From Spirochaetota bacterium (GTDB lineage: Bacteria > Spirochaetota > UBA4802 > UBA5550): a stretch of DNA of 57,540 bases. Positions 1 to 7,205 of this stretch are shown piece by piece. The stretch lies in contig QKCL01000012.1 of NCBI GenBank assembly GCA_003246895.1, positions 1-57,540 of the forward strand, given 5' to 3'. Below the pieces are notes generated by a model. It made no database searches and was not told the origin of the DNA. It saw only the letters and a program-made list of their open reading frames with translations. Made by a program: the position numbers and the translations under genes. Numbering within the stretch: position 1 is the stretch's first letter; the number at the start of each line of letters is the position of its first letter.

Positions 1-38
1 TTTATATTAAGAATTTTAGTCGGGTATGAATTATTTTC

Positions 39-68
39 TTGATTCGCATGCATGAAATAACATATTGT
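39..68 (+). promoter_or_regulatory. Candidate sigma-70 promoter of rnpB
   Basis: TTGATT at 39-44 and TATTGT at 63-68 are separated by 18 bp. Transcription would start near 75, exactly where the P1 helix of RNase P RNA begins. Seen in sequence; promoter activity is inferred. Confidence 0.5.
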
Positions 69-75
69 AAATCAA

Positions 76-435
76 TTTTCAGAGGAGAACGGGCAATTGC
101 GCGGTCCCTTTAGGGAAGTGAGGAAAGTCCGGACATCACAGGGCAGAGTGCCGGGTAACACCCGGGCGCCGTGAGGCGATGGAAAGTGCAACAGAAAATA
201 TACCGCCCTTTGTACATTGTACAGAGGGTAAGGGTGAAATGGCGAGGTAAGAGCTCACCGCGTCGGCCGTAAGGTCGTCGGCAGTGTAAACCCCACTTGA
301 TGCAAGACCAAGTAGTCAACCGTTTAAGGGCTGCCCGTCCTGGGTTGAGGGTAGGTCGCAAAGATCTGTATGGTAACATGCAGGCAAGATTGATGATTGC
401 CTAAACAGAATCCGGCTTACGGTCTCCTCTGAAAA
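76..435 (+). ncRNA. rnpB: RNase P RNA, bacterial class A
   Basis: This is the catalytic RNA of ribonuclease P, which removes 5' leaders from tRNA precursors. The conserved core is plain: GAGGAAAGTCCGGAC near 119, ACAGAAAATATACCGCC near 190, GGTAAGAGCTCACCG near 245, and the 3' core ACAGAATCCGGCTTA near 406. The ends pair as a 13-bp P1 helix, 76-88 with 423-435, which sets the boundaries. The stem-loops between fit the usual type A fold of about 350-400 nt. sppA starts only 22 bp downstream, so it may receive read-through transcription. Confidence 0.97.
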
Positions 436-457
436 TAACATATAAAATGGTGAACTG

Positions 458-1405
458 ATGGACAAACAGAGAAAGATAACTGCTGCAATTCTCGTGATGC
501 TTGTTATTCTGTCTGTGCTAACGATAGTACAGATCAGCATGAAAATTGATGAAAGGAAAGGTAAAACCCTGACATTCGGAGTATCCCAGTCAGGAGACGG
601 AGTTGCCATTGTAAGAATTGACGGCGCCATTCAGATGATAGGTGACAGCGGGCCATTCGGAGGTCCCCAGGGTGCAGAAGCCGTCATTAACAAGCTCGAT
701 GAACTGGGAAGGGACAGCAGCGTTAAAGCCATAGTTTTAAGAATAAACTCTCCTGGCGGTACAGTCGCCGCAACACAGGAAATTTATCAAAAACTGATGA
801 AGTTGAGAAAAAAAGGAATAATACTGGTCGCATCAATGGGGGAAGTCGCTGCCTCGGGAGGGTACTATGTGGCAGCTGCCTGTAATCATATAGTGGCCAA
901 TTTTGGTACCATAACAGGTTCAATAGGTGTTATCGCTGTTTCTCCGAACCTGAAGGGGCTGTTTAAAAAGTTAGGTATAGAAATGAATGTAATAAAAAGT
1001 GGTAAATACAAGGATATCCTTTCTTCCCACAGGGATGTTACACCGGCTGAGAGAGCCCTGCTTCAGGAGATGATTGATTCATCATATAACAGGTTTGTTA
1101 AGGATGTATGCGCCGGTAGAAACCTTGAGGAGTCTGCTGTCAGACCTGTGGCAGACGGAAGAGTCCTGAACGGAGAAAATGCTCTCGAGCACAGGCTTAT
1201 TGACCAGATTGGAACCTTTGAAGATTCGATAATAAAGGCGAAGGAGCTGGCAAAACTTCCTGAAGATGCGCCTGTTTTCAGAAAAAAATATTCTCCCATT
1301 GAACAGATGCTGGAAGGTCTGGGAAATGCGTATCGGGGGAGAGAGCTGTTTACAAAGGCTTTAATGCCGGGAACCGGTAGTCTTGAATACAGGTATCTGC
1401 CATGA
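458..1405 (+). CDS. sppA: Signal peptide peptidase SppA, family S49
   Basis: A 315-residue membrane-anchored serine protease that degrades signal peptides left in the membrane after protein export. One N-terminal membrane segment (about residues 8-26) precedes the S49 domain. NSPGG at about 97-101 and the nucleophile context AASGG, with Ser133, are present. The Lys of the Ser-Lys dyad should be Lys183 or Lys185 in SGKYKDI. The length fits the short single-domain SppA, not the 600-residue E. coli type. GGTGA at 449-453 supports the ATG. The stop overlaps the start of the next gene as ATGA, implying translational coupling. Confidence 0.92.
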   Translation: MDKQRKITAAILVMLVILSVLTIVQISMKIDERKGKTLTFGVSQSGDGVAIVRIDGAIQMIGDSGPFGGPQGAEAVINKLDELGRDSSVKAIVLRINSPGGTVAATQEIYQKLMKLRKKGIILVASMGEVAASGGYYVAAACNHIVANFGTITGSIGVIAVSPNLKGLFKKLGIEMNVIKSGKYKDILSSHRDVTPAERALLQEMIDSSYNRFVKDVCAGRNLEESAVRPVADGRVLNGENALEHRLIDQIGTFEDSIIKAKELAKLPEDAPVFRKKYSPIEQMLEGLGNAYRGRELFTKALMPGTGSLEYRYLP

Positions 1406-2016
1406 TGCAGTATTTGAGATCCCTTGTATGGACAGATTATTTCTTCTACTCCATCTCGGATTTTCGTGAGGTTTACAGAAGAATCAGGCTTGATGGCGGT
1501 AAATCAATTGCTCTGAGTTTTATGGTTCCTTTTTTTGTGTCGGCGGTTTCGGTGATATCAGTTTCTCTTGCGGGAGGTGCTGTGACCGGTTTTTTTTATT
1601 ACAGAATAACCTACGGTATTATTCTGGCGTTTATTCTGGAGGTGTTTCAGGTATTTATATACTCTGCCCTCATGGACGGGGTATCCCAGCTTCAGGGGCT
1701 CAGGGGTAATGTGAAGGAGATTGTGGCCGTTGTAAATTACGCACAGTTTCCCAGAGTGTTTATTCTCCCACTGGTCAGTTTTTTTGCAATCATAGATTTT
1801 GGAGTGTTTTTCTTTTATGCAGTGGGTATTGCCGTCTTTTTTGTATGGTATGTGGTGAATCTTATGCAGGGACTCTCTGAAATGCATTCCATTGATATGG
1901 GCAGGGCATTTGCTATCTATATATTGCCGGCTGTTGCATTCGGTTTGATTGGAATTTCTGTTCTTGTTCTCGTGAGTGTGCTTATGGGAGGATATATAGG
2001 TTCATTGGGAATCTAA
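1402..2016 (+). CDS. YIP1-like multi-pass membrane protein
   Basis: A 204-residue hydrophobic protein with about five predicted membrane segments, starting near residue 40. The N-terminal 35 residues are polar and aromatic and end in FREVYRRIRLDGGKS, a layout typical of the YIP1 family (PF04893), where a short cytoplasmic lead precedes the membrane bundle. The biochemical role of bacterial members is unknown. It overlaps sppA by 4 bp, so the two are probably co-translated, perhaps with related membrane-quality roles. Family assignment is from overall pattern only. Confidence 0.6.
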   Translation: MMQYLRSLVWTDYFFYSISDFREVYRRIRLDGGKSIALSFMVPFFVSAVSVISVSLAGGAVTGFFYYRITYGIILAFILEVFQVFIYSALMDGVSQLQGLRGNVKEIVAVVNYAQFPRVFILPLVSFFAIIDFGVFFFYAVGIAVFFVWYVVNLMQGLSEMHSIDMGRAFAIYILPAVAFGLIGISVLVLVSVLMGGYIGSLGI

Positions 2017-2030
2017 ACCCCCAATGAACC
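1999..2030. terminator. Stem-loop between convergent genes
   Basis: An 11-bp perfect inverted repeat, GGTTCATTGGG at 1999-2009 and CCCAATGAACC at 2020-2030, overlaps the stop codon of the upstream gene and ends 6 bp before the stop of the opposing aminotransferase gene. No U-tract follows on either strand, so it is at best a weak intrinsic terminator. It may instead block RNA decay. Confidence 0.45.
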
Positions 2031-2036
2031 ATTCTG

Positions 2037-3248
2037 TTAAACAAGTTTCTCAACAGCTTCCTTGATTCTTTTGAGGCCTTCTATTATATTTTCATCCGAT
2101 GTGGCAAAAGACATTCTGAAATATTTATCGTTTCCAAAACCTATTCCCGGTACAACGGCGCTTCTTGCCTCTTCAAGGAGATATGTCGCAAGAATTGATG
2201 AATTGAATTCATCATCGTATTTGTCACATATCTTTTTCCATCCGGAAAATTTATATATCTCTGTGATGTCCGGGAATGCATAGAAAGTACCAACCGGGTT
2301 ATAACAGGTCATTCCTGGAATATCATTGAGTCCGCTTATAATAAGTTTTCTCCTTCTGTCAAAAGCTTCCACCATTTTACCAACTACAGTCTGGTCTCCG
2401 GTGAGGGCCTCAATTGAAGCCCACTGGGAAATTGAGGTTGGATTTGATGTGGACTGGCTCTGGAAAGTCTCAAGTTTTTTGATGAAAGCTTCATCACCCG
2501 CTACATATCCGATTCTCCAGCCTGTCATGGCATATGCTTTCGACACACCATTTACTGTCAGAGTCTGTCTTTTGAGTGTTTCTGAAATATTTGCAAAGTT
2601 AACAAATTCAAATCCGTCATATACAATTGATTCATAAATATCATCTGATATGATAGTTATGTCGGTTCCTTCGAGTATTTCACCGATTGCTTCCATTTCT
2701 TTTCTGGTATAACCGGCACCGGTAGGATTGGATGGTGAATTGAATATGATGGCCTTTGTCCTTCTTGTGATGTTCTCTTTAATCATCTGGGGAGTTATCT
2801 TGAAGTCTGTGTCCATATCTGCATTTATTATTACAGGAATTCCTCCGGCAAGCTCAACCATGGCCGGGTAGGAAACCCAGTACGGAGCAGGTATGATTAC
2901 TTCATCTCCATCGTTTATCAAACTCTGGATTATATTGTAGATTGAATGCTTTGCTCCGCAGTTTACTGTAATCTGGGAGAGCTCGTAATTCAAATTATTG
3001 TCTCGTCTGAACTTATCTGAAATTGCCCTTTTGAGTTCAGGAAGTCCTCCTGCAGGTGTGTATTTCGTCTTTCCTTCCTCAATGGCTCTTATTGCAGCAT
3101 CCTTTATGTGCTGTGGTGTGTCAAAGTCCGGTTCTCCTGAACCAAAACCAATTACATCAAAGCCCTGAGCCTTAAGCTGGCCTGCCTTTGCTGTAACTGC
3201 CATTGTGGGTGAGGGTTTTAGTTTTAAAATTCTCTCTGAAGCTTTCAT
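2037..3248 (-). CDS. aspC: Aspartate-type aminotransferase, PLP class I
   Basis: Transfers the amino group of aspartate (or a related amino acid) to 2-oxoglutarate, using pyridoxal phosphate in the cytoplasm. The N-terminus, with SPTMAVTAKAGQLKAQG and GSGEPDFDTP, is typical of the aspartate aminotransferase I-gamma group. Lys237 in SKAYAMTGW is the PLP Schiff-base lysine, and SPSNPTG and the Arg near FRMSF are also present. I chose ATG 3248 (403 residues) because AGGTGA lies just upstream; an in-frame extension to 3311 has no ribosome site and no family match. A prephenate or other substrate preference cannot be excluded. Confidence 0.9.
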   Translation of the reverse strand: MKASERILKLKPSPTMAVTAKAGQLKAQGFDVIGFGSGEPDFDTPQHIKDAAIRAIEEGKTKYTPAGGLPELKRAISDKFRRDNNLNYELSQITVNCGAKHSIYNIIQSLINDGDEVIIPAPYWVSYPAMVELAGGIPVIINADMDTDFKITPQMIKENITRRTKAIIFNSPSNPTGAGYTRKEMEAIGEILEGTDITIISDDIYESIVYDGFEFVNFANISETLKRQTLTVNGVSKAYAMTGWRIGYVAGDEAFIKKLETFQSQSTSNPTSISQWASIEALTGDQTVVGKMVEAFDRRRKLIISGLNDIPGMTCYNPVGTFYAFPDITEIYKFSGWKKICDKYDDEFNSSILATYLLEEARSAVVPGIGFGNDKYFRMSFATSDENIIEGLKRIKEAVEKLV

Positions 3249-3430
3249 GATATTCACCTGTCTGTCAGTGGATGACCTATGTGTAAGATATACTGAAAAA
3301 ACAGTATCCAAAAAATGACTAAAATCTTTGAAATAGTCAGTGTCAAGTTTTTTATTCGGGAAAAGATTTTTTATTGAAATAAGGATGAAAATAGTTTTTT
3401 TTGTACTAAATAAAATAAAAGAGTTTTAAT

Positions 3431-4393
3431 ATGAAAGTTAAATTATGGGGAGTTCGCGGGTCCTATCCGACACCGCTTTCAAACGAACTGATTGAAAAAA
3501 AAATATATAAGGCCCTGTCTCTTGCAAGACCAGGGGATATTTCTTCTGAGGAAGCACTGAGGGAATTTATTTCAACACTTCCCCTTTCCATACGCGGTAC
3601 CTACGGCGGCAATACCACATCCATTGAAGTGAGAACTTCCTCGGGTGAGATTATTCTTATCGACTGTGGTTCCGGCTTTGCTTCGCTCGGGAAAGAGCTT
3701 ATGCAGGAGGATTTCGGTAAAGGTAAGGGGAGTGCGAATATATTTGTCACTCACACTCACTGGGATCATATTCAGGGGATTCCTTTCTTTGCTCCTCTCT
3801 ATGTTCCGGGTAATCGTTTTAATTTTTATTCACCGCTCTCCGACATAGAAGAGAGAATCCTCTATCAGCAGAAACTTTCTCATTTCCCTGTGACCTTTGA
3901 TTCCATGGGGGCTTCAAAACGTTTTTTTTCTGTAAATTACGATGAATACTTTTTCATCAATGATGTGAAAATTTTTACCAAAAAAATGCCCCATCCGGGA
4001 GGATCCTACGGCATAAGAATTGAGGACGGAGATCACGTTTTTGTATTTACCAGCGACTGTGAATTCAGTGTGAACGAAATTGAATACATAAAATCATTTG
4101 AAGAGCTTTTTGTAAATGCTGACGTTCTTCTTTTTGACGCACAGTATACATTTAATGAATCGGTTACTGACAAGATTTCATGGGGGCATTCATCCGCATC
4201 AATAGCAATTGATATTGCATCAAACTACAATGTGAAGAATCTCCTCCTGTTTCATCACGATCCAAACTATGATGATGATAAACTGGACAGCATACTGTAT
4301 AATGCCAGATCCTATGTTGAAATGAACAGAAACCTCAGGGAGAATATTTCCATAGATCTGGCAAGAGAGGGGATGGTATTTGATCTGGAGTAA
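3431..4393 (+). CDS. MBL-fold metal-dependent hydrolase
   Basis: A 320-residue metallo-beta-lactamase-fold protein. The metal site is complete at THTHWDH (His108, His110, Asp112, His113), with further ligands likely at HPGGS, TSDCE and the late FHHDPN motif. The N-terminus KLWGVRGSYPTP is characteristic of a group related to PhnP and cyclic-nucleotide phosphodiesterases, in which GGNTTSIEV forms the first strands. The substrate is unknown; phosphodiesters are the best guess. It is a single gene, divergent from the aminotransferase and convergent with the next gene. Confidence 0.8.
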   Translation: MKVKLWGVRGSYPTPLSNELIEKKIYKALSLARPGDISSEEALREFISTLPLSIRGTYGGNTTSIEVRTSSGEIILIDCGSGFASLGKELMQEDFGKGKGSANIFVTHTHWDHIQGIPFFAPLYVPGNRFNFYSPLSDIEERILYQQKLSHFPVTFDSMGASKRFFSVNYDEYFFINDVKIFTKKMPHPGGSYGIRIEDGDHVFVFTSDCEFSVNEIEYIKSFEELFVNADVLLFDAQYTFNESVTDKISWGHSSASIAIDIASNYNVKNLLLFHHDPNYDDDKLDSILYNARSYVEMNRNLRENISIDLAREGMVFDLE

Positions 4394-4420
4394 ATAAGCA
4401 GATCAAAAGATGCCCGTTAA

Positions 4421-6679
4421 TCAGCTGCTCAGGTATTTTTCAAGGTACTCTGTGAGGTCACTGATGTTTTTTCTTATCATGACTTTAAATTCAGGAGGAA
4501 TATTCTGATCCAGAACAACCTTGTAGTAGTTCAGGGCGTCTTTTACTCTCCTCTGCTTTATGTATTCTTCGGCTTTTTCAAGCATTGGTTTGTATTTGTA
4601 GAATGCATACTCCAGTATATTCTGTTCCCTGGAAAGGCTCGATGCATCGGGCAGTTTTTTGAAGTCGTAGCTTACCTTCAGAATAGGAAGTTCACGTTTT
4701 TTTACCCTGTCCGCTCTCATGAATTTTTTATAAAATTCATATTCCGATTTTTTCTGTTTATCAAAATCAGAATCAGATAGAGAATATTCCATTTCATCCC
4801 TGGATCTATCTCCAATGATTTCAAAGGGAGATTCTTCCTCATCTCTGTGTGGATCCCCAATTATTTTTTCAAAAATATCCTCATCACTCAGAGTACTGTC
4901 ATCCTTGAGCTTGCCCATGTCACTGAGAAGGTCAAAATCATTGGGATTTTCTTCTTCATCCCTGATTCTTTCAGTTTCCTTCGATCTCTCAGGCTCCGGT
5001 TCGGGCTCCGGTTCGGGCTCAGGTTCGGGCTCAGGTTCAGGCTCTGGTTCAGGTTCTGGTTCAGGCTCCGGTTCAGGCTCTGGCTCCGGTTCTGGTTCTG
5101 GCTCCGGTTCGGGCTCCGGTTCGGGCTCTGGTTCAGGTTCGGGCTCTGGTTCAGGTTCCGGTTCGGGCTCCGGTTCAGGCTCTGGTTCTGGTTCTGGCTC
5201 CGGTTCTGGTTCAGGTTCTGGCTCCGGTTCAGGCTCTGGTTCTGGCTCCGGTTCAGGCTCTGGTTCTGGTTCCGGTTCAGGCTCTGGTTCAGGCACTGGT
5301 TCCGGTTCAGGCTCAGGCTCTGGTTCAGGCTCAGGTTCGGGCTCCGGTTCTGGCTCCGGTTCAGGCTCAGGTTCTGGTTCAGGTTCTGGTTCAGGCTCAG
5401 GTTCGGGCTCAGGTTCGGGCTCAGGTTCGGGCTCCGGTTCGGGCTCAGGTTCGGGCTCAGGTTCGGGCTCCGGTTCGGGCTCAGGTTCGGGCTCAGGTTC
5501 GGGCTCAGGTTCGGGCTCAGGTTCGGGCTCCGGTTCGGGCTCAGGTTCGGGTTTCGGCTGTTCTTTCATCCTGCTGGAAATTTTGTCCAGAATCTCCATT
5601 ATCGGTTCCGGATCAATGTGAATGGGCAGAGGCGCTTCGTACTTTGCTTCAATGATTGTAGGTTTTATTTCAGATTCGGGTACAGGGGCATTGCTCAATT
5701 TTTCAATTTTTTCATGAAGCCTGTCTATGGTTTTTTTCAGGTCAGAAACAGTATCAATCTCCCTCTTGATTCTGTTCATGAGATCTTCATTTCGTGCCTG
5801 TTCAAGCTGCATGCTGAATTTCTGTATGTCGTCGTTTCTCTTCTCTTTGAGATCCTGAAGTTCCTGACGGGCCTGGTTTCTGTCCTGGGTCAGGGACCCG
5901 AATTCCTCCTTCAGGTCCTTTAGCTGGCCCTGAAGATTCGTAAGGTCCGCATATTCCTCAAGGGACAGCTTCTCCTCCGATGTATTTCTTATATATTCAA
6001 TGTCGTTTTTTACGACTGAAATTTCTTTTGACAGCTTTTCAGTTATTTTGTCGATGAACTCATCTGATTTGAAGTTTCTGTCCGAGACGTCTATGTTGAT
6101 TGTCTGCGGTACGGGGCCGTCAATTTTGAGCTTCAGCTCGCCGCCGCCAGTCGACGTCTGTTCTGTTCTTTCTGTTCTGTTCTTTATATCCTCTACGCGT
6201 CTTGTTCGAAAATGTTTAAGGTAATCCGTGTTGGTTTCAATTTTGTTTTTTATGTCAGAGTCGTTTATCCTGCTCCTGACCCCCTCGTAAAGAGATATTG
6301 CTGTCTCATAGTCCGATTTTTGGGCGTAGACCTCTGCATTAATTACGGTTCTTTTGAAAAGCTTAAATCTTGACTTATCTGGAATTATTTCATCTGCAGA
6401 ATACGGCAGTTTGAATTCAGTTCCGTAGGGGAGGGATTCTCCTGGACGCTGTTGTAATGGTTCACCTGTTTCACCGGCATGTTTTTTGTCGGGAAATTCT
6501 TTTTCGATCTCCCTGTCAGATGCTCTCCGTCTGAAGAGTTTTTCCGGAGAATCGTCATTTTCATCTTTGTCTTTATTTTCACCGCCCGCACCCAGCGCAG
6601 GTTTGTTTCTGTCCCCCATGAGAGCCCAGAGCAGAAGGAGAAGTATTGTTAAAAATGCCAGTATCAGGATTATATTCAT
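4421..6679 (-). CDS. Membrane-anchored protein with giant Glu-Pro rod
   Basis: A 752-residue protein that I do not recognise as a named family. Residues about 2-19 form one membrane segment. Residues about 105-160 look like a TPR-type helical repeat ([12 protein letters not shown]). Residues about 205-325 are a charged predicted coiled coil. Residues 377-563 are almost pure alternating Glu-Pro, about 93 repeats, with a single Val substitution (codon at 5294-5296). Residues 564-640 are acidic. The last 75 residues again contain a TPR-like unit ([12 protein letters not shown]). By analogy with the Pro-rich linker of TonB, the rod could span the periplasm, but topology is not shown. It is a single gene with no clear ribosome site. 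Confidence 0.85.
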   Translation of the reverse strand: MNIILILAFLTILLLLLWALMGDRNKPALGAGGENKDKDENDDSPEKLFRRRASDREIEKEFPDKKHAGETGEPLQQRPGESLPYGTEFKLPYSADEIIPDKSRFKLFKRTVINAEVYAQKSDYETAISLYEGVRSRINDSDIKNKIETNTDYLKHFRTRRVEDIKNRTERTEQTSTGGGELKLKIDGPVPQTINIDVSDRNFKSDEFIDKITEKLSKEISVVKNDIEYIRNTSEEKLSLEEYADLTNLQGQLKDLKEEFGSLTQDRNQARQELQDLKEKRNDDIQKFSMQLEQARNEDLMNRIKREIDTVSDLKKTIDRLHEKIEKLSNAPVPESEIKPTIIEAKYEAPLPIHIDPEPIMEILDKISSRMKEQPKPEPEPEPEPEPEPEPEPEPEPEPEPEPEPEPEPEPEPEPEPEPEPEPEPEPEPEPEPEPEPEPEPEPEPEPEPEPEPEPEPEPEPVPEPEPEPEPEPEPEPEPEPEPEPEPEPEPEPEPEPEPEPEPEPEPEPEPEPEPEPEPEPEPEPEPEPEPEPEPEPEPEPEPEPEPEPEPEPEPEPEPEPEPERSKETERIRDEEENPNDFDLLSDMGKLKDDSTLSDEDIFEKIIGDPHRDEEESPFEIIGDRSRDEMEYSLSDSDFDKQKKSEYEFYKKFMRADRVKKRELPILKVSYDFKKLPDASSLSREQNILEYAFYKYKPMLEKAEEYIKQRRVKDALNYYKVVLDQNIPPEFKVMIRKNISDLTEYLEKYLSS
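4991..5551. repeat. Tandem repeat encoding the Glu-Pro rod
   Basis: 561 bp made of alternating Pro and Glu codons on the minus strand. The stretch from about 5395 to 5551 is strongly homogeneous at 12 bp (on the minus strand GAACCTGAGCCC and close variants). The stretch from 4991 to about 5390 uses more varied synonymous codons. This fits recent expansion at the N-terminal side of the rod. The same DNA gives long spurious reading frames on the plus strand. Confidence 0.95.
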
Positions 6680-6841
6680 ATCATTAGTCAGTATAATTAT
6701 TGTAATAGTATATTTTCGGTTTATTCAAGCCTAAAATAAATTTCAGTTTTTTAAAAAATGAATAAAAAAACATTGGACACCGGTAACATTAAATAGAATT
6801 TTTACAATAATAATAAGGTGACTTCTTAAAAATACTGTTTG

Positions 6842-6918
6842 GGGGTTACCTTGAGGGCACAACAACTGATATAACCGGTATTTCCATATAAAGGGAAACC
6901 CCGGATTTGAGAGTTGTT
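6842..6918 (+). promoter_or_regulatory. Possible pseudoknotted leader of the DUF1858 gene
   Basis: Two complementary pairs interleave upstream of the gene: GGGGTT 6842-6847 with AACCCC 6897-6902, and AACAACT 6861-6867 with AGTTGTT 6912-6918. The crossing order is that of an H-type pseudoknot. No known riboswitch was recognised, and short pairs like these can occur by chance. Confidence 0.25.
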
Positions 6919-6949
6919 TATAATGTAAACTGAAAATTAGAGGTGTTTG

Positions 6950-7162
6950 ATGAGTTCAGAGAATACAAAAGTTAACAAAGATATGACATTTGCAGAGCTG
7001 CTGCAGATAAGACCAAATGCGGCAATGGTTCTCTCAGGTTATGGTCTTCACTGCATAGGCTGCCACCTGAGCGTGAGTGAAACTATTGAACAGGGGATGA
7101 AAGCCCATGGCCTTGGTGATGATAAAATTCAGGAGCTTGTTGACGAACTGAATGCAGAGTAA
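6950..7162 (+). CDS. DUF1858 redox-disulfide domain protein
   Basis: A 70-residue stand-alone DUF1858 domain, the fold also found at the N-terminus of ScdA/RIC iron-sulfur repair proteins and in small proteins linked to hybrid-cluster (prismane) proteins. The signature is MTFAELLQIRPNAA followed by GLHCIGCHLS, where the CxxC pair could form a redox disulfide or bind metal. ATG 6950 is preceded by AGAGGTG, better than the in-frame TTG one codon earlier. No hybrid-cluster or repair gene lies beside it here. The role is probably in nitrosative or redox stress, inferred from the family only. Confidence 0.85.
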   Translation: MSSENTKVNKDMTFAELLQIRPNAAMVLSGYGLHCIGCHLSVSETIEQGMKAHGLGDDKIQELVDELNAE

Positions 7163-7169
7163 CTGGAAT

Positions 7170-7202
7170 GCTGCAGGGCACCGGAATATGGTGTTTTGCA
7201 GC
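7170..7202. terminator. Stem-loop between convergent genes
   Basis: A 13-bp stem (7170-7182 with 7190-7202), including three consecutive G-U pairs when read as plus-strand RNA, has a 7-nt loop and sits between convergent stop codons. The following AGTTTATG is a poor U-tract, so efficiency is uncertain. Confidence 0.45.
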
Positions 7203-7205
7203 AGT

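Noticed and set aside
110-379. Minus-strand frame within rnpB
   Set aside because: The region is the conserved RNase P RNA core, not coding.
4815-5621. Long plus-strand Ser-Gly reading frame
   Set aside because: It is the complement of the Glu-Pro tract. A dipeptide repeat on one strand keeps other frames open; flanks show no start signal or domain.
4847-5923. 358-residue plus-strand frame rich in Phe, Arg, Leu and Gly
   Set aside because: Second shadow frame of the same repeat, antisense to the rod protein, with no ribosome site or homology pattern.
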